Assembly (NCBI RefSeq): GCF_002812705.1
Contig: NZ_CP025030.1
Span: forward strand, 5,022,001 to 5,086,000
DNA length: 64,000 nucleotides
Direction of reading: 5' to 3'
Source: Achromobacter spanius
GTDB lineage: Bacteria; Pseudomonadota; Gammaproteobacteria; Burkholderiales; Burkholderiaceae_B
The position numbers were made by a program, and so were the translations under genes. Numbering within the stretch: position 1 is the first letter of the stretch; every line of letters begins with the position of its first letter. The notes under the pieces are model-generated. The model was not told the origin of the DNA, searched no databases, and was given only the letters and a program-made list of their open reading frames with translations. Of this stretch, positions 1 to 7,700 are shown in pieces.

Positions 1-224
1 TCTATCGCGAGGCCATGAGCAATCTGCCCGAAGCGGACCGCCGTTCGCAACGCCCGGGCCTGATGATGGCCGCGATCTACTACGCGCTGCTTGATGAAAT
101 TGAACGCGACAACTGGCAGGTGCTGCACCAGCGCATCTCGCTGACGCCGCTGCGCAAGCTGTGGCTGGCCTGGAAAACCTGGGTGGGCGGCGGACGCGGA
201 CTGGTCCGCCGGTTGGCGCGGTGA
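1..224 (+). CDS. hpnD: Presqualene diphosphate synthase HpnD, C-terminal fragment
   Basis: The reading frame is already open at the left edge (first full codon at position 3), so only the last 73 or so residues are present. They carry the typical tail of the squalene/phytoene synthase-like protein HpnD: a helix reading LMMAAIYYALLDEIERDNW, then a basic tail with SLTPLRKLWLAWKTW. In hopanoid and squalene synthesis HpnD converts farnesyl diphosphate to presqualene diphosphate. The stop codon overlaps the GTG start of hpnE by four bases (GTGA), which implies translational coupling. The catalytic Asp-rich motifs lie outside the window, so the call rests on the tail and on the hpnE neighbour. Confidence 0.8.
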   Translation, partial: YREAMSNLPEADRRSQRPGLMMAAIYYALLDEIERDNWQVLHQRISLTPLRKLWLAWKTWVGGGRGLVRRLAR

Positions 225-1543
225 AGGCGGCGGTTATTGGTGCGGGCTGGGCCGGCTTGGCGGCCAGCATCGCCCTGCGTGAAGCCGGCGCCAAGGTCAC
301 GGTGTTTGAAGCCGGCCACACGCCCGGCGGCCGCGCCCGCCGCGTATTCCATGAATCGTTCGACGCCCCGCTGGACAACGGCCAGCACCTGCTGGCGGGC
401 GCCTACCGGCAAACGCTGGCGCTGATGCGCCGCGTGGGCCGCAACCCCGACGCCCTGCTGATGCGCCGGCCGCTGCGGCTGGCCAGCCTGGACGGCCGCT
501 TCCGCTTGTCCGCCCCCCGGCTGCCCGCGCCCTTGCACATGGCGGTTGCCATCCTGCGCGCACGCGGCCTGACCTGGGCCGACCGCTATGCCGCGCTGCG
601 CCTGATGCGCGGCCTGAAAGCCATGTCGTGGTCGCCCCCGCGCGACTGGACCGTGCTGCAACTGCTGCACTATCACGCGCAATCCGATGTGTTGATCCGC
701 CAGCTCTGGGAGCCGTTGTGCCTGGCCGCGCTGAACACCCCTTGCGCCACCGCCAGCGCCGCGCTGTTTGCGCGCGTGCTGCGCGATAGCCTGGCTGGCG
801 CCCGCGAAGACAGCGACCTGCTGCTGCCCTGCACCGACCTGTCGGCGCTCTGGCCCGACGCCGCGGCGCGCCAGGTCACCATGCGCTATGGCAACACGGT
901 GCGCCAACTGCATCCCTCGGCTGACGGCATCGTCGTCAACCAGGAACGCTTTGATGCCGCCGTGCTGGCCGTGCCGCCCACCTATGCCGCCCGGCTGCTG
1001 GACGCGCCTTTGCGCGAGGCCGGCGCCATCGGCTTGCTGGAAGCGCTGAAGGCATTCGACTACCTGCCGATCGCGACCCTGAACGTGCGCCTGGCCGACC
1101 CCTGGCGCTTGCCGGAACCCATGATGATGCTGCGCGAGGAAGCCGCGCGCGGGCACGTCGGGCAGTGGGTGTTCGACCGCGCGCAATTGGCGGGCGACAC
1201 CAGGGCCGGCGAACTTGCCGTGGTGGCCAGCGCCGCCACCCGCATCGCGGAACGCAACCGCCGGCAGGTCATCGAAGCGTTGATTGATCAAGTCGCAGAA
1301 CAGGCGGCGCGCAACCCCGCGCGCCTGCCCGCCATGCCCGAAGTGACGGCCGCCGAACTCCTGATTGAAAAACGCGCCACCTTCGCCGCGGTGCCGGGCT
1401 TGACGCGCCCGCTGAACACCACGCCCTGGCCCACCTTGGCGTTGGCGGGCGACTGGACCGATACGGGCTACCCCGGTGTGTTGGAAGGCGCGGTGCAAAG
1501 CGGCCTGCAAGCGGCTCGTGTATTGAATCCCCGCGCGGATTGA
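221..1543 (+). CDS. hpnE: Hydroxysqualene dehydroxylase HpnE
   Basis: FAD-dependent amine-oxidase-fold protein of about 440 residues. In bacteria using the HpnCDE route it reduces hydroxysqualene to squalene, the precursor of hopanoids. The N-terminus has the dinucleotide-binding fingerprint GAGWAG (residues 7-12), followed about 20 residues later by the acidic FEAG end of the Rossmann strand and the GGRARR motif. The C-terminus has the family's FAD-closing segment LALAGDWTDTGYPGVLEGA. I place the start at GTG 221 because this puts the Rossmann strand right at the N-terminus and gives a 4-base GTGA overlap with hpnD. An ATG at 161 in the same frame would add 20 residues lying inside hpnD and is less likely. 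Confidence 0.9.
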   Translation: MKAAVIGAGWAGLAASIALREAGAKVTVFEAGHTPGGRARRVFHESFDAPLDNGQHLLAGAYRQTLALMRRVGRNPDALLMRRPLRLASLDGRFRLSAPRLPAPLHMAVAILRARGLTWADRYAALRLMRGLKAMSWSPPRDWTVLQLLHYHAQSDVLIRQLWEPLCLAALNTPCATASAALFARVLRDSLAGAREDSDLLLPCTDLSALWPDAAARQVTMRYGNTVRQLHPSADGIVVNQERFDAAVLAVPPTYAARLLDAPLREAGAIGLLEALKAFDYLPIATLNVRLADPWRLPEPMMMLREEAARGHVGQWVFDRAQLAGDTRAGELAVVASAATRIAERNRRQVIEALIDQVAEQAARNPARLPAMPEVTAAELLIEKRATFAAVPGLTRPLNTTPWPTLALAGDWTDTGYPGVLEGAVQSGLQAARVLNPRAD

Positions 1544-1545
1544 GT

Positions 1546-1592
1546 CGCGGCGGAGGCGCAGGACGGGGCGGACACACTCCCGCCGCGTTTTT
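1546..1592 (+). terminator. Candidate terminator after hpnE
   Basis: An 8-bp arm CGCGGCGG (1546-1553) pairs with CCGCCGCG (1580-1587), followed directly by five T. The 26-base loop is long, so the fold is only moderately convincing. It sits between convergent hpnE and crcB, where a terminator is expected. Confidence 0.4.
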
Positions 1593-1614
1593 CCTCCGCG
1601 CCTTTCCTATCCTT

Positions 1615-2007
1615 TCAACGCAATAAATGCACGGTGGCGATGCCCGCCGCCGTCAACGCCAGCGACCCCACCAGGCTGATGCCCGCATAGCTCAACGCGG
1701 TGCCATAGGCGCCGCGCTCCAGCATGGACACGGTCTCGGCCGAGAACGTGGAGAACGTGGTCAAGCCGCCCATGAAACCGGTGATGGCGCCCAGCCGAAT
1801 CCAGGCCGGCCATTCCGGGTGGCCCGCCACCAGCGCCAGCGCCACGCCCACGAAATAGCCGCCCGCCAAATTCACGGTGAACGTGCCCCAGGGCCAGGAC
1901 TCCACGTTCAACCACATGCTGACCAGCCAGCGCGTCCACGCGCCCAGCATGGCGCCCAGGCCGACGGCCAGGAAGTTCAGCGGAATCAAGGTTTGGTAAA
2001 TGGACAT
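1615..2007 (-). CDS. crcB: Fluoride ion channel/exporter CrcB
   Basis: A 130-residue, four-helix inner membrane protein of the CrcB/Fluc family. These work as dual-topology dimers that let fluoride out of the cell. Conserved pieces are visible in order: GAMLGAWTRW near the N-terminus, GTFTVNLAGGYFVG in the second helix, and GFMGGLTTFSTFSAE in the third, which holds the family's Phe/Ser/Thr ion-pathway residues. The ATG at 2007 gives the normal family length. A longer frame starting at 2079 adds 24 residues unlike the family. I found no fluoride riboswitch consensus in the 240 bases upstream. Confidence 0.9.
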   Translation of the reverse strand: MSIYQTLIPLNFLAVGLGAMLGAWTRWLVSMWLNVESWPWGTFTVNLAGGYFVGVALALVAGHPEWPAWIRLGAITGFMGGLTTFSTFSAETVSMLERGAYGTALSYAGISLVGSLALTAAGIATVHLLR

Positions 2008-2197
2008 GGGCGTCGGGGCGTCCGGCAGAGTCGAACGCCAAGCAAAAGACCAGCAGCAGCATAACCCGCGCTTCCTCAAATCTGGCTGAAAAACTCAGGT
2101 TCTTCGCCGCTGTTCGGCCCTTGATCCCCCAGGGGTTTCGCGACCCCGCCACGTCGTAATCGATTGAAATTTCCTTGCTCGCGCCGCCCTGCCTTTT

Positions 2198-2216
2198 ATA
2201 AGAGTAATTCTCATTA
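2198..2216 (+). promoter_or_regulatory. Fur box-like operator ahead of the PepSY/ApbE operon
   Basis: The 19-mer ATAAGAGTAATTCTCATTA is an imperfect palindrome of the Fur type (consensus GATAATGATAATCATTATC) and closely resembles Fur sites of Bordetella-type iron genes. It lies 36 bases before the ATG at 2252 and just upstream of a possible -10 (TAGAAT, 2222-2227), so bound Fur-Fe(II) would block the promoter. Iron control of the five downstream genes is inferred from this site. Confidence 0.7.
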
Positions 2217-2251
2217 AATGTTAGAATCCGCCGCTTCAAACCGAATCCCGC

Positions 2252-2878
2252 ATGGACAGTCAACCCACTCCGAAGCGCCGGGCCTACTGGCTCAAGACCT
2301 TGCATCAATGGCACTGGATCAGCTCCGCGCTATGCCTGCTGGGCATGCTGCTGTTTGCCATTACCGGCCTTACGCTGAACAACGCTTCGCACATTGAATC
2401 GAAGGCGGTGGTGACCAGCCGCCAGGCGCATTTGCCCGAAGCCGTGCTCAAGCAGTTGACGGTGCCATCCGGGCAGAAGAAGGCGCCCTTGCCGCCCCCC
2501 GTGGCGCAATGGCTGGACGACACGTTCGATGCCGGCGCGGCGGGCAAAGCCGCCGAATGGTCGGCCGACGAGGTCTATCTGTCTTTGCCCCGCGCGGGCG
2601 GCGACGCCTGGTTGTCCATCGACCTGGCCAGCGGCGACGTCGAATACGAACGCACCGATCGCGGCTGGGTTTCCTACCTGAACGATTTGCACAAGGGCCG
2701 CAATACCGGCCTTGCCTGGAGTTGGTTCCTGGACATCTTCGCCGTTGCCTGTCTGGTCTTTTCGCTGACCGGGCTGGTGCTGTTGAAGATGCATGCCGGC
2801 AACCGTGGCGCGACCTGGCCCATGGTGGGGTTGGGCGTCGTGATCCCCGTCGTCCTGGCGCTGCTCTTCATCCACTGA
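2252..2878 (+). CDS. PepSY-associated membrane protein
   Basis: A 208-residue inner membrane protein of the PepSY-associated TM family. One helix lies near the N-terminus (about residues 22-42, preceded by the His/Trp-rich LHQWHW). A periplasmic PepSY-like domain follows (about 45-150), then two C-terminal helices (about 155-175 and 185-206). Histidines sit at both membrane edges (H18, H21, H47 and the LHKG segment), as in PepSY proteins suspected of carrying heme or electrons across the membrane. It is the first gene of the operon behind the Fur-like box and is followed 28 bases later by the DUF2271 gene. Family knowledge links such proteins to iron reduction and flavin-based electron transfer. 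The exact cofactor cannot be told from sequence. Confidence 0.85.
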   Translation: MDSQPTPKRRAYWLKTLHQWHWISSALCLLGMLLFAITGLTLNNASHIESKAVVTSRQAHLPEAVLKQLTVPSGQKKAPLPPPVAQWLDDTFDAGAAGKAAEWSADEVYLSLPRAGGDAWLSIDLASGDVEYERTDRGWVSYLNDLHKGRNTGLAWSWFLDIFAVACLVFSLTGLVLLKMHAGNRGATWPMVGLGVVIPVVLALLFIH

Positions 2879-2906
2879 TTCCTTCGATCCGCCCCTGGAG
2901 ATTTCC

Positions 2907-3422
2907 ATGCGCAAACTGTTGTTGTCGGCCCTGCTGGCCGGCGCCATCGCCCGAACGGCCAATGCGGCCGACATCGGCCTGTCCATCGAGGTGCCGCGCC
3001 TGGATGTGGCCGAATACCACCGCCCCTACGTGGCGATCTGGATCGAAAACGCCGACCAGAGCGTGGCCGCCGACCTGGCCGTCTGGTACGACGTGGCCAA
3101 GAAGAACAACGAAGGCACCGAGTGGCTCAAGGACATGCGCCAGTGGTGGCGTCGCAGCGGCCGCAACCAGCAGTTTCCGGTGGATGGCGTCAGCGGCGCG
3201 ACCAAGCCCGTGGGCAAGCATGCGCTGAACTTCGACGCATCCTCCAAGCCGCTGGCCTCGCTCAAGCCCGGCCAATACGCCGTGGTGGTGGAAGCGGCGC
3301 GCGAAGTTGGCGGCCGCGAATTGCTGCGCATTCCTTTCCAGTGGCCGCCGCAAAAGGCGGAGCAACTGAGCGCGCAAGGCGAACACGAACTGGGCGCCAT
3401 CGCGCTCAACCTCAAACCCTGA
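2907..3422 (+). CDS. DUF2271 periplasmic protein with flavinylation-type motif
   Basis: A 171-residue exported protein with a Sec signal peptide (hydrophobic residues 4-15, likely cleavage after A-N-A at about 20). The mature part is a DUF2271 beta-sandwich. Residues 93-99 read DGVSGAT, matching the D-x-x-(S/T)-G-A-T motif to which ApbE enzymes attach FMN through the last threonine (here T99). Together with an ApbE gene two places downstream this suggests a covalently flavinylated periplasmic electron carrier. A good ribosome site (CTGGAG) precedes the ATG. Flavinylation is inferred from the motif and gene order. Confidence 0.85.
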   Translation: MRKLLLSALLAGAIARTANAADIGLSIEVPRLDVAEYHRPYVAIWIENADQSVAADLAVWYDVAKKNNEGTEWLKDMRQWWRRSGRNQQFPVDGVSGATKPVGKHALNFDASSKPLASLKPGQYAVVVEAAREVGGRELLRIPFQWPPQKAEQLSAQGEHELGAIALNLKP

Positions 3423-3453
3423 TGCCCACCCCTTGCCCTCAAGGAACACGAAC

Positions 3454-4254
3454 ATGAAATCCGCCGCCAAACTGGCCGCCGCCCTGGCGCTGTGCCTGCC
3501 TTTCGCCGCCCACGCGCATGATGTGTGGATGGTGCCGTCATCGACCGTGCTGTCGGGCACCGATAGCTGGATCACCGTTGACGCCGCCGTCGGCAACGAC
3601 AAGTTCTATTTCAACCACGCGCCACTGCGCCTGGACGGCCTGGCCGTCATCGCGCCGGACGGCAGCGCCGCCGACGCCGAGAACATCAATCGCGGCAAGC
3701 TGCGCAGCACCTTCGACCTGCAACTGAAGCAAAGCGGCACCTACCGCGTTGCGGTCGTCAACGACGGCGTGTTCGCGCGCTGGAAGGAAGACGGCAAGAA
3801 CAAGCGCTACTTCGGCAAGGTAGAAGGCATGGCGCAAGCCGTGCCCGCCAACGCGCAAGAGCTTGAGGTATCGCAAAGCCTGGGCCGCGTGGAAACCTTC
3901 GTCACGGCGGGCAAGCCCAGCACCGTCAAGCCGGTGGGTCGCGGCCTGGAACTGGCGCCTGTCACCCACCCGAACGACTTGTTCACGGACGAAGCGGCCA
4001 CCTTCCAGATGCTCTTGGACGGCCAGCCCGCCGCCAACCTGGAAGTGAACGTCGTGCCCGGCGGCAGCCGCTATCGCGACAAGGTCGGTGAAATCAAGCT
4101 CAGCACCGACAAGGACGGCAAGTTCTCGGTCAAGTGGCCGCAGCCCGGCTTGTACTGGATTGAAGCCGGCATGGAAGACGCCAAGGTCAGCGTGCCGCAG
4201 GCGAAGAAGCGCCGCCTGTCCTACGCCGGCACCGTCGAAGTGCTGCAACCCTGA
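3454..4254 (+). CDS. DUF4198 periplasmic protein
   Basis: A 266-residue exported protein. After a signal peptide (residues 1-20, ending FAAHA) the mature chain begins HDVWMVPSST, the hallmark start of DUF4198 proteins, and ends in an Ig-like domain with GLYWIEAGMED. Relatives occur with metal uptake and PepSY/DUF2271 genes and are sometimes annotated as nickel-uptake-related. The true role is not established. I take the ATG at 3454 because it has an AAGGAA ribosome site and starts directly at the signal peptide. An in-frame ATG at 3433 is less suitable. Confidence 0.85.
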   Translation: MKSAAKLAAALALCLPFAAHAHDVWMVPSSTVLSGTDSWITVDAAVGNDKFYFNHAPLRLDGLAVIAPDGSAADAENINRGKLRSTFDLQLKQSGTYRVAVVNDGVFARWKEDGKNKRYFGKVEGMAQAVPANAQELEVSQSLGRVETFVTAGKPSTVKPVGRGLELAPVTHPNDLFTDEAATFQMLLDGQPAANLEVNVVPGGSRYRDKVGEIKLSTDKDGKFSVKWPQPGLYWIEAGMEDAKVSVPQAKKRRLSYAGTVEVLQP

Positions 4255-4267
4255 GCAGGACGATCGC

Positions 4268-5329
4268 GTGCCGGTTGCTCCGTCCTATGCGCCTGGGGGC
4301 ACGACGCCCCCCGTCGTGCGCGTGACCTATGGCGCCATGCCCACGCCGCTGCCCGCCCTGGCGGCATTGGCGGGCGCGACCATGGGCACCACCTGGTCAG
4401 CGCGCATGGCCTTGCCCGCCGGGTGCCGCGAGGACGCAGCGCGGCGCGCCATCCAGGCCGCGTTGGACGAGGTGGTGGCGCAGATGAGCACCTGGGAATC
4501 GGTGTCCGACATCACGCGCTTCAACCAGGCCGCGTCCGGCTGGCTGGCACTGCCGGATGGATTCTTCCATGTGCTGCGCCATGCCATGCTGTTGGCCGAG
4601 GACAGCGGCGGCGCCTACGACCCCACGGTGGGTCCGCTGGTGAATGCCTGGGGCTTTGGTCCGCACCAGCGCGCCTTCGAACCGCCCTCGCCCGCCGCCA
4701 TCGACACCGCCCGCGCGCGCTGCGGCTGGCAGCGCGTGCGGCTGGATACCGCGCGGCAGGCGGCGTATCAGCCGGGCGGCGCGTATCTGGACCTGTCGTC
4801 CATTGCCAAGGGCTATGGCGTCGACCGCGCCGCGCTGGCGTTGGACGCGCTGGGCATTACGCAGTACCTGGTGGAAGTGGGCGGAGAATTGCGCGCACGC
4901 GGCAAGCGGCCCGACGGCCAGCCCTGGCGCGTGGCGATTGAAGTGCCCGATGCCAGCGACGACCACGCGCTGGCCTTGCCGCTGCAAGACCACAGCATCG
5001 CCACGTCGGGTGACTATCGGCGCCACGCCGGCAACGGCGACGCGCGCTATGCCCACACCATCGACCCGCGCACCGGGCGGCCGGTACGCAATAACGTGGC
5101 GTCGGTATCGGTGCTGCACCCCGAATGCATGCAGGCCGACGCGCTGGCCACCGTGTTGACGGTGCTGGGCGAAACGGACGGCCTGGCCTATGCCCGCCGC
5201 CACAACCTGGCGGCCTTGTTCATCCTGCGCGACGCCCACGACTACCGCGTCGTTGCGACTCCGGCATTCGAGGCGTTGGTCCAGACCCTGCCCCCGCGCC
5301 CGCCCCAAGCTCTGGCCCAAGCGCGCTGA
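4268..5329 (+). CDS. apbE: FAD:protein FMN transferase, ApbE family
   Basis: ApbE-family flavin transferase of about 350 residues. It cleaves FAD and links FMN to a Thr/Ser of target proteins. Landmarks in order: GATMGTTWSAR, the acidic segment AYDPTVGPLVNAWGFG, LDLSSIAKGYGVDRAA, LVEVGGELRARGK, TSGDYRR, and the metal-binding HTIDPRTGRPV followed by ADALATVLTVLG. The start is uncertain. GTG 4268 has a GCAGGA ribosome site; ATG 4337 is also in frame. Neither gives a signal peptide or lipobox, which is unusual because the likely target (the DUF2271 protein) is periplasmic. Its stop is four bases before the next gene. Confidence 0.88.
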   Translation: MPVAPSYAPGGTTPPVVRVTYGAMPTPLPALAALAGATMGTTWSARMALPAGCREDAARRAIQAALDEVVAQMSTWESVSDITRFNQAASGWLALPDGFFHVLRHAMLLAEDSGGAYDPTVGPLVNAWGFGPHQRAFEPPSPAAIDTARARCGWQRVRLDTARQAAYQPGGAYLDLSSIAKGYGVDRAALALDALGITQYLVEVGGELRARGKRPDGQPWRVAIEVPDASDDHALALPLQDHSIATSGDYRRHAGNGDARYAHTIDPRTGRPVRNNVASVSVLHPECMQADALATVLTVLGETDGLAYARRHNLAALFILRDAHDYRVVATPAFEALVQTLPPRPPQALAQAR

Positions 5330-5333
5330 TCCA

Positions 5334-6707
5334 ATGAGCCCTACCCGCCTGATCGCAGCCGCTGGCGTCATCACGATATGGCTGCTGCTGTGCCTGCGGG
5401 CATGGCGCCGTGCACAGCAACACAAGGCGCGGCAGGCCCAGGCGCTGCAAGCCCTGAACGCCCCCGCCGCCGACGATGCGCTGCTGGTCGCTTACGCAAG
5501 CCAGACGGGCTATGCCGAAACCTTGGCGGCGCAAACCGCCGAATCCCTGCGCGCGGGCGGCTTGACGGTGCGCGTGGCCGAGCTTGGTCAGTTGGACCTG
5601 GCCCGCCTGTCCGGCTACCGCCGCATGCTGTTCGTGGTCAGCACCTATGGCGAAGGCGATCCGCCCGACTCGGCCGCCGCGTTCGCCAGCCAGATGCAGA
5701 CCCGGCACACACGCGCACTGGCCGGAGCGCAAACCGCCGTGCTGGCGTTGGGTGACAGCGAATACGCGCAGTTCTGCGGCTTTGGGCATCAGCTTGATGA
5801 CTGGCTGCATGCGCAAGGCGCCACACCGCTGTTCGACCTGGTGGAAGTGGACAACGACGACCCCGCCGCGCTGCGCCACTGGCAACATCATCTGGGCCTG
5901 CTGGCGGGACGAAACGACCTGCCCGATTGGCAGGCCCCGGTCTACGAACCTTGGCGGCTGGCGGCACGCACGCTGCTGAATCCCGGCAGCCAGGGCAACC
6001 CGTGCTACCTGCTGACGCTTGCGCCGCCAACCGGCCAGCCCGCGCACTGGCAGGCCGGCGATATCGCGGAAATTGGTCCGCGCCTGGAGCGCGGCGGGCC
6101 GCTGCAAACGCACCGCGAATATTCCATTGCGTCGCTGCCGCAAGACGGCGCCATCGATCTGCTGGTGCGCCAGATGCGCAGCGCGGATGGCGGCCTGGGC
6201 GTGGGTAGCGGCTGGTTGACCCATGTGGCCCAGGTCGGCGAGCAGATTGACCTGCGCGTGCGAAGCAATCGCAACTTTCGTGCGCCCGACGATGCGCGCC
6301 CGATGATCCTGGTGGGCAACGGCACCGGGCTGGCCGGGCTGCGCGCGCTGATCAAGGCGCGGCGCGCGGCGGGCCACCGTCGCAACTGGCTGATATTCGG
6401 CGAGCGCAACGCCGCGCATGACGACTTCTGCCGAGACGACATCAGCGCCTGGCGCGAAGACGGCACGCTGGAACGGGTGGACACGGTCTATTCGCGTGAC
6501 CAGCCCCAACGCCGGTACGTGCAGCACGTGTTGCGCGAAGAAGCGGACAGCGTGCGGCAATGGGTGTCGGCGGGCGCCGCGATCTATGTCTGCGGCAGCC
6601 TGCAAGGCATGGCCGCGGGCGTGGACGCCGCGCTGGAAGACATTCTGGGTGCGGAGCCCCTACAGGCGCTGCTACACGCCGGCCGTTACCGGCGCGACGT
6701 GTACTAG
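5334..6707 (+). CDS. Membrane-anchored flavodoxin/FAD-NAD(P)H reductase
   Basis: A 457-residue diflavin reductase, built like a short CPR/sulfite reductase flavoprotein. An N-terminal helix (about residues 5-20) anchors it. The flavodoxin domain shows VAYASQTGYAETLA for FMN phosphate, STYGEGDPPDSA, and LALGDSEYAQFCGFG. The reductase half has the FAD motif REYSIAS, then the nucleotide-binding GNGTGLAGLRALI, FGERN and YVCGSLQGMA, ending in the expected aromatic RRDVY. It would take electrons from NAD(P)H in the cytosol and pass them to the PepSY membrane partner. It is the last gene of the operon. Which acceptor it reduces is inferred from context. Confidence 0.87.
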   Translation: MSPTRLIAAAGVITIWLLLCLRAWRRAQQHKARQAQALQALNAPAADDALLVAYASQTGYAETLAAQTAESLRAGGLTVRVAELGQLDLARLSGYRRMLFVVSTYGEGDPPDSAAAFASQMQTRHTRALAGAQTAVLALGDSEYAQFCGFGHQLDDWLHAQGATPLFDLVEVDNDDPAALRHWQHHLGLLAGRNDLPDWQAPVYEPWRLAARTLLNPGSQGNPCYLLTLAPPTGQPAHWQAGDIAEIGPRLERGGPLQTHREYSIASLPQDGAIDLLVRQMRSADGGLGVGSGWLTHVAQVGEQIDLRVRSNRNFRAPDDARPMILVGNGTGLAGLRALIKARRAAGHRRNWLIFGERNAAHDDFCRDDISAWREDGTLERVDTVYSRDQPQRRYVQHVLREEADSVRQWVSAGAAIYVCGSLQGMAAGVDAALEDILGAEPLQALLHAGRYRRDVY

Positions 6708-6740
6708 GCACGCTTTGGTACGTGCCCCGACCCGCGTTGC

Positions 6741-7700
6741 TTATTGCAGCTTGATCTGCGCGCGGTCGATCACCGTCTTCCAGCGATCGCGTTCGGTACG
6801 GATCTGCTCGCCGAATTCGGCCGGGGTATTGCCCAGCGGAAACGCGCCCGTCTCTTCCATCTTCGCGGCCGTGGCCGGGTCCCGCATGGCTTGCGCGAAG
6901 GCCTGCGCCAACTTGTCGCGCACGTCGGCCGGCATGCCCGCCGGACCCACCACGCCGTACCAGGCGGTAACGTCGTAGTCCTTGTAGCCTTGCTCGGCAA
7001 ACGTCGGCACATCCGGCAGGCGCGGGTTGCGCTGCGCACCCGTGATGGCCAGCGCGTGCAGATGCTTGCTCTTGATGTAGGGCAGCGACGACGGGAAGTT
7101 GTCGAAGATCACCGGCACCACGCCGCCCACCGTGTCGGTCAGCGCAGGCGCCGATCCTCGGTACGAAATGCTGTTCATCTTGCCGCCGATCAGTTGCATG
7201 AACCAGATCATGCCCAGGTCATTCACGCCGCCCGCACCGGCATTGGCGTAGCCGTCCTTGTTCGGATTGGCGCGCACATGTTCGACGAATTCGGCCAGGG
7301 TCTTCGCCGGGTATTTCGGGTTGACGCTAAGGATGTTGGGGCTGGTGACCAGGTTGCTGATAGGCGTGAAGTCCTTGACCGGGTCATACCCCAGCTTGGG
7401 AAACAGGTGCGGCGCGGTGCCGTGGGTGCTGACGGTGGCCAGCCCCACGGTGTAGCCGTCCGGCTTGGCGCGCGCTGTGGCGGTCATGCCGATGGTGCCG
7501 GACGCGCCCGTGCGGTTTTCCACCACGATCTGCTGGCCCAGGATCTCGCCCGCCTTCGCCGCCGCCACCCGCCCGACGATGTCGGTGGGGCCGCCGGCCG
7601 GAAACGGCACGATCAAGGTGATGGGATGGTCCGGAAAGGCGGCGTGGGCGGCAGGCAGCACGGCGGCCAGCGCCATGGCAATCAGAGTCTTGCGCATCAT
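6741..7700 (-). CDS. Bug/TctC-family tripartite tricarboxylate receptor
   Basis: A 319-residue periplasmic solute receptor of the Bug family. It has a signal peptide ending AAHA (about residue 20), then the family signature strand FPDHPITLIVPFPAGGPTD, VVENRTGASG and KPDGYT in the ligand-gripping loops. Such receptors bind small carboxylates or amino acid derivatives. There is no TctA/TctB permease nearby. Its ATG overlaps the stop of the D-aminoacylase gene by four bases (ATGA), so the ligand is plausibly an N-acyl amino acid or related compound. A second ATG three bases downstream is possible. Confidence 0.92.
   Translation of the reverse strand: MMRKTLIAMALAAVLPAAHAAFPDHPITLIVPFPAGGPTDIVGRVAAAKAGEILGQQIVVENRTGASGTIGMTATARAKPDGYTVGLATVSTHGTAPHLFPKLGYDPVKDFTPISNLVTSPNILSVNPKYPAKTLAEFVEHVRANPNKDGYANAGAGGVNDLGMIWFMQLIGGKMNSISYRGSAPALTDTVGGVVPVIFDNFPSSLPYIKSKHLHALAITGAQRNPRLPDVPTFAEQGYKDYDVTAWYGVVGPAGMPADVRDKLAQAFAQAMRDPATAAKMEETGAFPLGNTPAEFGEQIRTERDRWKTVIDRAQIKLQ

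Noticed and set aside
80..1510. 476-residue minus-strand frame opposite hpnE
   Set aside because: Codon-bias shadow; hpnE is unmistakable on the plus strand.
2008..2200. Possible fluoride riboswitch before crcB
   Set aside because: I looked for the conserved riboswitch core on the minus strand and did not find it; only a short GGGGT/ACCCC hairpin is there.
6707..6726. Hairpin GGCACG/CGTGCC after the flavodoxin reductase gene
   Set aside because: There is no T-tract on either side, so I do not call it a terminator.
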